This document shows, piece after piece, positions 22,470 through 31,000 of a stretch of 64,000 nucleotides of DNA. The DNA lies in contig NZ_CP126604.1 in assembly GCF_008364625.2 (NCBI RefSeq), forward strand, positions 3,286,001 to 3,350,000, in the 5' to 3' direction. Below the pieces are notes generated by a model that did no database searches, was not told the DNA's origin, and saw nothing but the letters and a program-made list of their open reading frames with translations. Source of the stretch: Enterobacter dykesii. GTDB taxonomy: Bacteria > Pseudomonadota > Gammaproteobacteria > Enterobacterales > Enterobacteriaceae. Both the position numbers and the translations under genes were made by a program. Position 1 is the first letter of the stretch. Every line of letters starts with the position of its first letter.

Positions 22470-23348
22470 CTACAGCAAACCGGCATGCTTTAGCGCCGCC
22501 CTAACGATGTCACGACCGTGGTCGGTAATCGGTGTCATTGGCAGACGCAGCGTATCGGTTGCTACAAGCCCCAATTCCTTACATGCCCATTTCACTGGGA
22601 TCGGATTGGGTTCGACAAATAATTTATTGTGCAGCGGCATCAGACGCTGATTAATGACGCGCGCTTCATCAAAGTGACCGGCTGCGGCCAGTTTGCACAT
22701 TTCAGCCATATCGCGCGCCGCAACGTTTGACGTTACGGAGATCACGCCATGGCCACCGAGCTGCATAAAGTCCAGCGCGGTCGCATCATCACCACTCAAC
22801 AGGATAAAGTCGTCTGAAACCAGCTCTTTGATCTGATGAACGCGGCTTAAGTTCCCTGTCGCCTCTTTAATACCGATAATATTTTTTACTTCCGAGAGAC
22901 GACCAACGGTTTCCGGCAGCATATCGCAACCGGTACGGGACGGCACATTATACAGAATTTGTGGCAAGTCAGTATGTTCAGCGATGGCTTTGAAGTGCTG
23001 GAACAAACCTTCCTGAGTAGGACGGTTGTAATAAGGGGTCACCGTCAGACAGCCAACAATGCCGCTGTCGTTAAAACGTTGGGTCAGGCTGATCGCTTCT
23101 GCGGTTGCATTCGCGCCTGTGCCCGCGATAACCGGAATACGTCCGTCAGCCAGTTCCAGGGTCAGCATAACCACATCGCCGTGCTCGTCGTGGCTCAGCG
23201 TTGCGGATTCACCGGTAGTCCCTACCGAAACGATCGCCGAGGTTCCGTTGGCGACATGGTAATCAATGAGCTTCTTCATGCTTGACCGGCAGACGTTACC
23301 TTTTTCATCCATCGGTGTTACAAGCGCGACAATACTTCCCGTGAACAT
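22470..23348 (-). CDS. dapA: 4-hydroxy-tetrahydrodipicolinate synthase
   Basis: DapA condenses pyruvate with aspartate semialdehyde, the first committed step of lysine/diaminopimelate synthesis. It is a TIM barrel of 292 residues. The Schiff-base lysine is K161 in [10 protein letters not shown]133 lies in [10 protein letters not shown], and the T44-T45 pair in GTTGES completes the proton relay. It is first in the operon with bamC and divergent from gcvR. Confidence 0.97.
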   Translation of the reverse strand: MFTGSIVALVTPMDEKGNVCRSSMKKLIDYHVANGTSAIVSVGTTGESATLSHDEHGDVVMLTLELADGRIPVIAGTGANATAEAISLTQRFNDSGIVGCLTVTPYYNRPTQEGLFQHFKAIAEHTDLPQILYNVPSRTGCDMLPETVGRLSEVKNIIGIKEATGNLSRVHQIKELVSDDFILLSGDDATALDFMQLGGHGVISVTSNVAARDMAEMCKLAAAGHFDEARVINQRLMPLHNKLFVEPNPIPVKWACKELGLVATDTLRLPMTPITDHGRDIVRAALKHAGLL

Positions 23349-23493
23349 GAGCCATCCTCTGTGCGAACAAGAGCCTCAATGTTACGTTTGGAACTGTAAT
23401 AAAAGCAAGCGACCTGAGGCTCTCAGGCGGTTGTATGCATGTTTTTTTTATGCTTTCCTTAGGAAGACTTAACCATGCAAAGGAAGAACAGGT

Positions 23494-24063
23494 TTGACAA
23501 CCTCATCACAACATTACCTGGTTATCACTGCGCTGGGTGCCGACAGGCCGGGTATCGTGAACACCATCACCCGTCACGTAAGCAGCTGCGGCTGTAATAT
23601 CGAAGACAGCCGTCTGGCGATGCTTGGCGAAGAGTTCACATTTATTATGTTGCTTTCCGGGACATGGAACGCCATTACGTTGATTGAATCGACCCTGCCG
23701 CTGAAGGGGGCCGAACTGGATTTGCTGATTGTCATGAAGCGCACCACTGCGCGTCCGCGTCCGGCACTGCCTTCTACCGTCTGGGTGCAGGTTGAAGTGC
23801 CTGATTCACCGCATCTGATTGAGCGTTTCACCGCGCTTTTTGACAATCATCAGATGAATATTGCCGAACTGGTTTCCCGTACGCAGACAAGCGATGACCA
23901 TGGTCTTCCGGTGCTGTTTATTCAAATTACCGCGCACAGCCCTGCCTCACAGGATGCGTCAAATATCGAGCAAGCGTTCAAAGCCCTCTGTACAGAATTA
24001 AACGCGCAGGGCAGTATAAGCGTCGTCAATTATTCGCAGCACGAACAGGATGGAGTTGAGTAA
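23494..24063 (+). CDS. gcvR: Glycine cleavage system transcriptional repressor GcvR
   Basis: GcvR is an ACT-domain protein that binds the activator GcvA and blocks induction of the gcv operon when glycine is low. The 189 residues hold two ACT domains (about 5-85 and 90-180), starting SSQHYLVITALGADRPGIVN. The start is TTG at 23494, with AGGAAG 8 nt upstream. The ATG at 23475 is in another frame. The stop overlaps the bcp ATG (TAATG), so the genes are coupled. Confidence 0.94.
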   Translation: MTTSSQHYLVITALGADRPGIVNTITRHVSSCGCNIEDSRLAMLGEEFTFIMLLSGTWNAITLIESTLPLKGAELDLLIVMKRTTARPRPALPSTVWVQVEVPDSPHLIERFTALFDNHQMNIAELVSRTQTSDDHGLPVLFIQITAHSPASQDASNIEQAFKALCTELNAQGSISVVNYSQHEQDGVE

Positions 24064-24533
24064 TGAACCCACTGAAAGCCGGTGACATCGCACCGAAATT
24101 TAGCTTACCGGATCAAGACGGCGAGCAAGTAAATTTGACCGACTTCCAGGGACAGCGTGTTCTGGTCTATTTCTACCCGAAAGCCATGACCCCCGGCTGC
24201 ACCGTACAGGCCTGCGGCTTACGCGACAACATGGACGAGTTGAAAAAAGTCGGCGTGGAAGTGCTGGGTATCAGCACGGATAAACCAGAAAAGCTGTCAC
24301 GATTTGCTGAAAAAGAGCTACTGAACTTCACGCTGCTTTCTGATGAAGATCATCAGGTGTGCGAGCAGTTCGGCGTCTGGGGCGAGAAGACGTTTATGGG
24401 TAAAACCTACGACGGTATTCACCGCATCAGCTTCCTGATTGACGCTGACGGTAAAGTTGAACATGTGTTTGACGACTTCAAAACCAGTAACCACCACGAC
24501 GTGGTATTGAACTGGCTGAAAGAGAACGCCTGA
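24063..24533 (+). CDS. bcp: Thiol peroxidase Bcp (peroxiredoxin Q)
   Basis: Bcp reduces peroxides with thioredoxin as electron donor in the cytoplasm. It is a 156-residue atypical 2-Cys peroxiredoxin. The peroxidatic C46 lies in TPGCTVQACGLRD, and C51, five residues later, is the resolving cysteine of the PrxQ type. It is translationally coupled to gcvR, as in E. coli, and followed by a terminator. Confidence 0.96.
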   Translation: MNPLKAGDIAPKFSLPDQDGEQVNLTDFQGQRVLVYFYPKAMTPGCTVQACGLRDNMDELKKVGVEVLGISTDKPEKLSRFAEKELLNFTLLSDEDHQVCEQFGVWGEKTFMGKTYDGIHRISFLIDADGKVEHVFDDFKTSNHHDVVLNWLKENA

Positions 24534-24543
24534 TAAACAGCAA

Positions 24544-24570
24544 AACGGCAACACAGGTTGCCGTTTTTCG
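24544..24570 (+). terminator. Intrinsic terminator of gcvR-bcp
   Basis: AACGGCAAC (24544-24552) pairs with GTTGCCGTT (24557-24565) around a 4-nt loop and is followed by TTTCG. It begins 10 nt after the bcp stop. Confidence 0.85.
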
Positions 24571-24576
24571 TGTTTT

Positions 24577-24607
24577 CTCCTCTCCCTACGGAAGGGGGGC
24601 GGAGTGA
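24577..24607. repeat. Degenerate copy of the CCCTCTCCC palindrome
   Basis: CTCCTCTCCCTACGG followed by AAGGGGGGCGGAGTGAG retains the left arm and the GAGTGAG-like tail of the unit at 176-208, but the right arm is eroded. It lies between bcp and perM. Confidence 0.45.
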
Positions 24608-24628
24608 GAGCATCAGGCCTCACAAAAC

Positions 24629-25693
24629 CTACTTCTCTTCCACCGCCGGCACATCCGGCCACGCGTGGACCACGGCCTTAATCAGCGTCGCCAGCGGAAT
24701 CGCAAAGAACACGCCCCAGAATCCCCACAGCCCGCCGAAAATCACAACCGATAAGATAATCACCAGCGGATGCAGGTTCACCGCTTCAGAGAACAGCACC
24801 GGTACCAGCAGGTTACCGTCCAGGCCCTGAATAATCAGGTACACCGCAAAGCAGCTCCAGAACTCTGTCCCCAGCCCAAACTGGAACAGCGCGACGCCAA
24901 CAACAGGAATGGTCACCACAAACGCGCCAATGTAGGGGATCAAAACCGAAAATCCGACCAGCACCGCCAGCAGCAGCGAGTAGTTCAGGCCGAAAATCAG
25001 GAAGCCAATCCAGGTAGCTACCCCCACGACAATCATCTCCAGCACCTTGCCGCGAATGTAGTTGGTGATCTGCTGGTTCATCTCTTCCCAGACCTGCCCT
25101 GCCAGCCCGCGGTTGCGCGGCAGAATACGGCGCACGGCGTTGAGCATCTGATCTTTATCTTTCACCAGGAAGAAGACCATCAGCGGCACGAGCACAAGGT
25201 AAACCGCCAGCGTGAGCAGCCCGACCAGCGAGGCCAGAGAGTACTTCACCACCGAATCGCCCATCGTCATGATGCGGGCGCGCATATTTTCGGCCATCGC
25301 GTCAATAATCCCGGCATCCATCAGGGCCGGGTAACGGCGCGGCAGCGTGGCGGCAAAATCAGAGAGTTTATTCAACATGCCGGGCATATCGCGGATCAGG
25401 TTAATTCCCTGCTGCCAGGCGACCGGCATCACCACAAAGGCCATCAACAGCAGGATGCCGACAAACAGCACCAGCACAATGCTGGTCGCCCAGCGGCGGG
25501 AACAGCCGATATGCTCCAGTCGCGCCGTCGGCCACTCCAGCAGGTACGCCAGCACGATCGCCACCAGCAGGGGAGCGAGCAGGCCGCTGAAGAAGAACAG
25601 AATACCGAACCCGGCAACCAGAATAACCAACAAAGCAATGGCTTCCGGGTCGCTGAACCGACGCCGGTACCACTGCATTAACATTTCGAGCAT
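24629..25693 (-). CDS. perM: AI-2E family membrane protein PerM
   Basis: A 354-residue inner-membrane protein with about seven or eight helices, of the AI-2 exporter/PerM family. It is nearly identical in layout to E. coli PerM (YfgO), whose transported substrate is not established. Conserved stretches include FFFSGLLAPLLVAIVLAYLLEWP near the N-terminus and VNLHPLVIILSVVIFGGLWGFWG near the C-terminus, the most conserved region of the family. It is divergent from bepA. Confidence 0.92.
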   Translation of the reverse strand: MLEMLMQWYRRRFSDPEAIALLVILVAGFGILFFFSGLLAPLLVAIVLAYLLEWPTARLEHIGCSRRWATSIVLVLFVGILLLMAFVVMPVAWQQGINLIRDMPGMLNKLSDFAATLPRRYPALMDAGIIDAMAENMRARIMTMGDSVVKYSLASLVGLLTLAVYLVLVPLMVFFLVKDKDQMLNAVRRILPRNRGLAGQVWEEMNQQITNYIRGKVLEMIVVGVATWIGFLIFGLNYSLLLAVLVGFSVLIPYIGAFVVTIPVVGVALFQFGLGTEFWSCFAVYLIIQGLDGNLLVPVLFSEAVNLHPLVIILSVVIFGGLWGFWGVFFAIPLATLIKAVVHAWPDVPAVEEK

Positions 25694-25914
25694 ACAACCC
25701 TTCCCTGAATCGAATGGCGGGAGTGAGACGGTGAATTGTATCTAACTGTCACAAAAAAGACTTTCGCTTTTTGTATCCCGATCGTAATCCGCAAAAGCCT
25801 GATGAATGGGATTTTCTTCATGCTGTAACACGGCTACACTCGCAGAGCAGCAGAGATGAACGTTATGCCGGTTCATCGGTCAAATTAGCACATCCAACAT
25901 ACAGGACAGTGGTT

Positions 25915-27378
25915 ATGTTCAGGCAGTTGAGAAAAACACTGGTTGCAACGCTGATTGCCGCGGTGACGGTCGGTCAGGTGTTGCCCGCTTTTGCTGACTC
26001 GTCCGATTCATTGCCGGACATGGGCACCACAGCAGGAAGCACGCTCTCTATTGGGCAAGAGATGCAAATGGGGGATTACTATGTTCGCCAGCTGCGCGGC
26101 AGCGCCCCGCTGATCAACGACCCTTTGCTGGTACAGTACATCAACGGGCTGGGAATGCGTCTGGTGGCGCACGCCGACTCGGTAAAAACGCCCTTCCATT
26201 TCTATTTAATCAATAATGACGAAATCAACGCCTTCGCCTTCTTTGGCGGTAACGTGGTGCTGCATTCGGCATTATTCCGTTACTCTGACAACGAAAGCCA
26301 GCTGGCCTCGGTGATGGCGCACGAAATTTCGCACGTTACCCAGCGCCACCTGGCGCGAGCGATGGAAGACCAGAAACGTAACGCCCCCCTCACCTGGGTG
26401 GGCGCGCTGGGCTCTATTCTGCTGGCGATGGCCAGCCCGCAGGCCGGGATGGCGGCTCTGACCGGTACGCTGGCGGGAACGCGCCAGGGGATGATCAGCT
26501 TTACCCAGCAAAACGAACAGGAAGCGGACCGCATCGGGATTCAGGTGCTGCAGCGTTCGGGCTTTGACCCGCAGGCCATGCCGAGTTTCCTGGAAAAACT
26601 GCTCGATCAGGCGCGTTACTCTTCCCGTCCGCCGGAAATTCTGCTCACTCACCCGCTGCCGGAAAGCCGACTGTCGGACGCGCGTAACCGTGCCAACCAG
26701 ATGCGTCCGGTGGTGGTCCAGTCTTCGCAGGATTTCTACATGGCGAAAGTGAGAACGCTTGGAATGTACAATTCCGGGCGTAACCAGCTCACCAGCGACC
26801 TGCTGGATACCCTGGCGAAAGGCAACGTGCGTGAGAAAAACGCCGCGCAGTATGGTCAGGCGCTCCAGGCGATGGAAGCCAGCAAATACGACGAGGCGCG
26901 TAAAGCGCTGCAACCGCTTCTGGTCGCCGACCCGAACAACCCGTGGTATCTCGATCTCTCGACGGATATCGATCTGGGGCAGAAGAAAACGGCCGATGCG
27001 ATTAACCGTCTGAAAGGGGCGAAAGACGTCCGTACCAACCCGGTGCTGCAGCTTAACCTGGCGAACGCTTACTTACAGGGCGGCCAGCCTGGCGAAGCGG
27101 CGACCATTCTGAACCGCTACACCTTTAATAATAAAGACGATCAAAACGGCTGGGATCTGCTCGCTCAGGCGCAAGCGCAGCTTGGCAATCGCGATCAGGA
27201 GCTGGCGGCGCGTGCCGAAGGTTTTGCCCTGGTGGGCCGTCTCGATCAGGCGATTTCCGCGCTCAGCAGCGCCAGCTCGCAGGTCAAGCTCGGCAGCCTA
27301 CAGCAGGCCCGTTACGACGCGCGTATCGATCAGCTGCGCGGCCTGCAGCAGCGCTTTAAGCCGTACGAGAAGATGTAA
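25915..27378 (+). CDS. bepA: Periplasmic beta-barrel assembly-enhancing protease BepA
   Basis: BepA is an M48 metalloprotease and chaperone that promotes LptD assembly and degrades stalled outer-membrane proteins. The 487-residue form starting at 25915 has a signal peptide (cleavage near AFADS, residue 28). The zinc motif is H136-EIS-H140, with the third ligand in the downstream [10 protein letters not shown]. The C-terminal half contains TPR repeats. An in-frame ATG at 25771 would add 48 residues ahead of the signal peptide and is rejected. Confidence 0.96.
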   Translation: MFRQLRKTLVATLIAAVTVGQVLPAFADSSDSLPDMGTTAGSTLSIGQEMQMGDYYVRQLRGSAPLINDPLLVQYINGLGMRLVAHADSVKTPFHFYLINNDEINAFAFFGGNVVLHSALFRYSDNESQLASVMAHEISHVTQRHLARAMEDQKRNAPLTWVGALGSILLAMASPQAGMAALTGTLAGTRQGMISFTQQNEQEADRIGIQVLQRSGFDPQAMPSFLEKLLDQARYSSRPPEILLTHPLPESRLSDARNRANQMRPVVVQSSQDFYMAKVRTLGMYNSGRNQLTSDLLDTLAKGNVREKNAAQYGQALQAMEASKYDEARKALQPLLVADPNNPWYLDLSTDIDLGQKKTADAINRLKGAKDVRTNPVLQLNLANAYLQGGQPGEAATILNRYTFNNKDDQNGWDLLAQAQAQLGNRDQELAARAEGFALVGRLDQAISALSSASSQVKLGSLQQARYDARIDQLRGLQQRFKPYEKM

Positions 27379-27396
27379 TAAAGGAGAATTCACGTC

Positions 27397-27753
27397 ATGA
27401 CAGACGCCGTAAAAATTTATCACAACCCTCGCTGCTCCAAGAGCCGCGACACCCTGAGCCTGCTGAAGTCTAACGGCGTTGAGCCGGAAGTGGTGCTGTA
27501 CCTCGACACCCCACCTGACGCGCAAACCCTCCGCCAGCTGCTGCACATGCTGGGAATGGGCAGTGCAAGAGAGCTGATGCGCCAGAAAGAAGATCTGTAT
27601 AAGTCGCTTAACCTGGATGACAGCCGTCTCACCGAGGCTGAGCTGATCCAGGCGATGGTTGAAAATCCAAAGCTGATTGAGCGCCCGATTGTGGTGGCGA
27701 ACGGCCAGGCGCGCATTGGACGCCCGCCGGAAGACGTGCTCGAGATCCTCTAG
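27397..27753 (+). CDS. yfgD: Arsenate reductase-family protein YfgD
   Basis: A 118-residue ArsC-family protein with the catalytic loop H9-NPR-C13-SKS-R17, which matches the HX3CX3R arrangement of arsenate reductases. ERPIVV is the conserved cis-proline region. No ars operon is nearby, so arsenate as the physiological substrate is unproven. It follows bepA by 18 nt with GGAG. Its stop overlaps the stop of the convergent next gene at a shared CTAG. Confidence 0.93.
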   Translation: MTDAVKIYHNPRCSKSRDTLSLLKSNGVEPEVVLYLDTPPDAQTLRQLLHMLGMGSARELMRQKEDLYKSLNLDDSRLTEAELIQAMVENPKLIERPIVVANGQARIGRPPEDVLEIL

Positions 27754-28574
27754 TCCTTATGCCGCAGCGCTTCCAGAAAGGCCTGCGGCGTACTCTCTCC
27801 CAGCTTTTTCTGCGCTTTTCCGCGGTTGTAAATTTCGCACAGCTGGATCAACAGCTCGCCTGCCGGTTCGCTGTTCAGACGTGGGATGATTTCACATAGC
27901 GGCAGATCAACCTGAAGGGCGCGGTACTGCTGCGGATGCACTGTCACGGTGGTATTGCGTTTTTCAAGCTTCACCTCGAAACCAAAAGTCTCAACAGATT
28001 GAATATCAGCCGGACAGGCTTCCAGCGCGTCGTTCGCCCAGCGGGCCAGCAGCTGCGGAGAAATGCCCGCGTACAGCCGGGCGTAGCACCAGCCACTCAC
28101 GGGTTCACGCGCCCACAGCAGATGCTGTTCTCCGCCATCGTCCATATGCAGCGACAGAGGCTGATAATGTAAAAGGAGTTTTTGCGGCACGATACCTGCC
28201 TTCAGCGCCTTTTTTCCCTGCAACGTCGCGCCCTTCTGCTTTATCGAAGCCGGTTTGAGGTAGCGGTTCAGGGTCGCTCGGGACACGGCGATCCCGAGTC
28301 CGCTATTGACCATCTGCAGCAGTTCGTCCAGCGGGGCACCCGTGATATCCCGCAGGGCATTGACCAGCGCAACTTGTTCCTGTCTCAACGCTTTGTGTAT
28401 CACTTTTGGCGTCGTGTGGTTATCCGAAACCTGCTCGCGGTTGCGCCAGCGCCTGACGGTAGTGACCGAAATGCCCAGCTCGGTAGCCAGCTCCCTGTCG
28501 CTTTTATCTGACTGCTGAAGATAGCGACGGATGCGCGGCGTCGTGGTGGCATTAGCATGCAGTTTAATTTCCAT
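27750..28574 (-). CDS. IS481-like, transposase-derived DNA-binding protein (putative regulator)
   Basis: This 274-residue protein is not in the E. coli order. The N-terminus has a helix-turn-helix (about 25-45, DRELATELGISVTTVRRWRN) and a second HTH-like region (about 65-110, ending VSRATLNRYLKP), as in IS481-family transposases. The rest resembles their integrase core: SLHMDDGGEQHLLW (D145) fits strand 1, and YNRGKAQKKLGESTP (249-263) fits the C-terminal signature. The second catalytic Asp region reads VETFG, and no clear catalytic Glu is visible. No inverted repeats flank it, and it is divergent from the next operon. This suggests a domesticated, inactive transposase acting as a regulator, an inference. 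ATG at 28574 with GAGG is preferred over 28664. Confidence 0.7.
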   Translation of the reverse strand: MEIKLHANATTTPRIRRYLQQSDKSDRELATELGISVTTVRRWRNREQVSDNHTTPKVIHKALRQEQVALVNALRDITGAPLDELLQMVNSGLGIAVSRATLNRYLKPASIKQKGATLQGKKALKAGIVPQKLLLHYQPLSLHMDDGGEQHLLWAREPVSGWCYARLYAGISPQLLARWANDALEACPADIQSVETFGFEVKLEKRNTTVTVHPQQYRALQVDLPLCEIIPRLNSEPAGELLIQLCEIYNRGKAQKKLGESTPQAFLEALRHKD

Positions 28575-28720
28575 CGCAGGATCCTCGTAACCAATCTTAT
28601 GAGATTTATAATACACCAGCGATTGCTTTGTGACCGATTTCACCTTTCGCTCGCCACGCTTCACTGATAATCCTCAGACATAACATAAACCACCCCCCTC
28701 AATCTTGTACGGAGTTCACA

Positions 28721-30040
28721 ATGAACAATGTTCTGGGATTTCTTGAAGCAAAACTGATGCCGCTGGCAGCCAAAACGGCCCAGCAGCGTCATCTCGGGGC
28801 CATTCGCGGCGCTTACGTGTCCTTCATGCCGTTTATCATCGTCGGCTCTATTCTGCTGGTGATCTCGTCGTTCCCGAATCAAGCCTATCAGCAGTTTATG
28901 TCTCAGGCCTTTGGTGAGAGCTGGAGCGCCATTATAGAAATCCCGTTCAACGCGGTGTTTTCCACCATGTCGCTGTTCATCAGCTTCCTGGTCGCCTTCC
29001 GCCTGGCGGAACACTACGGTGAAGACCGCATCTCCTGCGGTATCCTGGCGCTGGTCGCCTTTCTCATCCTGACGCCCTTTATCAAAGTGGCGGAAAACGG
29101 CGGTATTACCGTCATTCCGGTGGAGTGGATTGGCAGCAAAGGGCTGTTCGTAGCGATGATTGGTTCCCTGCTGTGGACGGAGCTGTTCTGCTGGCTCAAG
29201 CGCAAAAAACTGGTGATCAAAATGCCGGACGGCGTGCCTCCGGCGGTGCAGGAGTCGTTCGCCGCGCTGATCCCGGCCCTGCTGGTGATGATTCTGGTGC
29301 TGGGTATCCGCATCGTGTTTGAAAACACCCACTACAACACCATCCACCAGTTTATTTACGAAGTGGTTGCCACGCCGGTGCGCCACTACGGCACCTCTTA
29401 CTTTGGCGCGCTGATGACGGTGTTCAGCATCACCATTCTGTGGTCAGTGGGCATTAACTCCGGCTCGATGATCAACGGCATCATTCGCCCGCTGTGGATG
29501 GAGAACCAGACCGACAACATCGCCGCGATTCAGGCAGGCACGACGCCGCCGCACATTATCACCGAACAGTTTTTTGACATGATCTGGATGGGCGGCGCGG
29601 GAGCTACGCTGTCGCTGGTGATTGCGATGCTGATTTTCGCCCGCAGCAAAAACATGCGTGAAGTGGCGCGCCTCGGCGCCGGGGCGTCGGTGTTTAACAT
29701 CAACGAACCGATCCTGTTTGGCCTGCCGGTGATCATGAACCCGATCATGCTCATCCCCTTCAACCTGGTGCCGCTGGTGCTGGTCACCGTGCAGTATGCG
29801 GCGATGAAGATTGGCGCGGTTGCCGTCACCACCGGGGTGTTTATTCCCTGGACGCTGCCGCCGGTTATCAGCGGCTTTATCGTTACCGGACACCTGAGCG
29901 GCAGCGTCATGCAGCTTATCAACCTGCTGATTGGCGCCATGCTGTACCTGCCTTTTATGCGTATCGTGGACAAACAGTACCGCGCGGCGGAAATGGCCAC
30001 CGTTACGCAAACCGACACCACCCTTGCAAAACAGGAGTAA
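28721..30040 (+). CDS. PTS permease EIIC, lactose/cellobiose family
   Basis: A 439-residue membrane protein of the EIIC Lac/Cel type, with roughly ten helices. The substrate-site signature GAGASVFNINEPILFGLP is followed by IMNPIMLIPFNLVPL. The N-terminus MNNVLGFLEAKLMPLAAKT is typical of the family. No EIIA or EIIB is encoded nearby, so phosphotransfer would need subunits from another locus such as the chitobiose or cellobiose PTS. It is the first gene of a three-gene operon, 4 bp before the glycosylasparaginase gene, and divergent from the IS481-like protein. The sugar is unknown. Confidence 0.85.
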   Translation: MNNVLGFLEAKLMPLAAKTAQQRHLGAIRGAYVSFMPFIIVGSILLVISSFPNQAYQQFMSQAFGESWSAIIEIPFNAVFSTMSLFISFLVAFRLAEHYGEDRISCGILALVAFLILTPFIKVAENGGITVIPVEWIGSKGLFVAMIGSLLWTELFCWLKRKKLVIKMPDGVPPAVQESFAALIPALLVMILVLGIRIVFENTHYNTIHQFIYEVVATPVRHYGTSYFGALMTVFSITILWSVGINSGSMINGIIRPLWMENQTDNIAAIQAGTTPPHIITEQFFDMIWMGGAGATLSLVIAMLIFARSKNMREVARLGAGASVFNINEPILFGLPVIMNPIMLIPFNLVPLVLVTVQYAAMKIGAVAVTTGVFIPWTLPPVISGFIVTGHLSGSVMQLINLLIGAMLYLPFMRIVDKQYRAAEMATVTQTDTTLAKQE

Positions 30041-30043
30041 AGC

Positions 30044-31000
30044 ATGTGGGGAATTATCGCGACCTGGAGAATGGCGCTTGAAGGCGTTACGGAGTCGGCG
30101 TCTGCGCTGGCTGCGGGTAAACAGGTCTCTGCGGCAGTGGTTGATGCCGTCGCCGCCGTCGAAGACTTTCCGTTTTATAAATCCGTCGGCTACGGCGGGC
30201 TGCCCACCGAAAATGGTGAAGTGGAGCTGGACGCCGCCTACATGGACGGCGATACGCTGGCGTTTGGCGCCGTGGGCAACCTGGTGGATATCGCCAACCC
30301 GGTGCGCGTGGCACAGGCGCTTAGCCGCCAGCGCTACAACAGCCTGCTGGTCGGCCAGGGCGCGCGGGAATGGGCGCTGAGCCAGGGCTTTGCCGACAAA
30401 ACTATGCTCACCGAGCGCGCCATGCAGCACTACCGCAAACGCTGCCGCGAGACGCTGGATAAGGGCTTAAGCCCTTACGACGGGCATGACACCGTCGGCG
30501 TTATCGGCCTCGATAAACAGGGGTCAATGAGCGTCGCCACCTCCACCAGCGGCCTGTTCATGAAAAAACGCGGTCGACTCGGGGATTCGCCGATCGTCGG
30601 TTCCGGCTTTTACTGCGACAGTGAAACCGGCGCGGCCACCGCAACGGGCGTCGGTGAAGATCTGATGAAAGGGTGCACCAGCTACGAAATTGTCCGCCGC
30701 ATGGCGCAGGGTATGACGCCGCAGCAGGCGGCGGATTCGGTGGTGTTCGAGCTGGAAGATAAGCTGATGTCGCGCTTTGGCCGCGCGGGCGATCTCTCCG
30801 TGGTGTGCATGAACAACAGGGGCGAATTCGGGGCCGCCACCAACATCAAAACCTTCTCGTTTGTGGTGGCGACAGCTCGCCAGCCCCTCACCGTTTTTCG
30901 TACCGAACGCCTGCGGGAGAAAACGCATTATCACCCGGTAGACGATGCGTGGATGCAGGCCTATGCCGCGCGGATCCGCGCGCCGATTGAGGAGTCATGA
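30044..31000 (+). CDS. Glycosylasparaginase-type Ntn hydrolase (N4-(beta-N-acetylglucosaminyl)-L-asparaginase family)
   Basis: A 318-residue member of the asparaginase-2 family. The autocleavage site and nucleophile T150 lie in GHDTVGVIGLD. The downstream RLGDSPIVGSGFY and ATGVGEDLM are closer to aspartylglucosaminidase than to the isoaspartyl peptidase IaaA. The expected reaction removes the N-glycan-linked sugar from asparagine, giving aspartate and a glycosylamine. There is no signal peptide, so it acts in the cytoplasm, presumably on what the EIIC imports. Its stop overlaps the following aminopeptidase start (ATGA), so the two are coupled. Confidence 0.85.
   Translation: MWGIIATWRMALEGVTESASALAAGKQVSAAVVDAVAAVEDFPFYKSVGYGGLPTENGEVELDAAYMDGDTLAFGAVGNLVDIANPVRVAQALSRQRYNSLLVGQGAREWALSQGFADKTMLTERAMQHYRKRCRETLDKGLSPYDGHDTVGVIGLDKQGSMSVATSTSGLFMKKRGRLGDSPIVGSGFYCDSETGAATATGVGEDLMKGCTSYEIVRRMAQGMTPQQAADSVVFELEDKLMSRFGRAGDLSVVCMNNRGEFGAATNIKTFSFVVATARQPLTVFRTERLREKTHYHPVDDAWMQAYAARIRAPIEES

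Noticed and set aside
24770..25681. Plus-strand frame opposite perM (303 codons)
   Set aside because: Extremely rich in Gln, His and Asn because it is the complement of a membrane protein. Not a gene.
27750..28574. Intact insertion sequence around the IS481-like gene
   Set aside because: I could find no terminal inverted repeats or target duplication. The gene ends flush with yfgD at a shared CTAG, and catalytic residues look lost.
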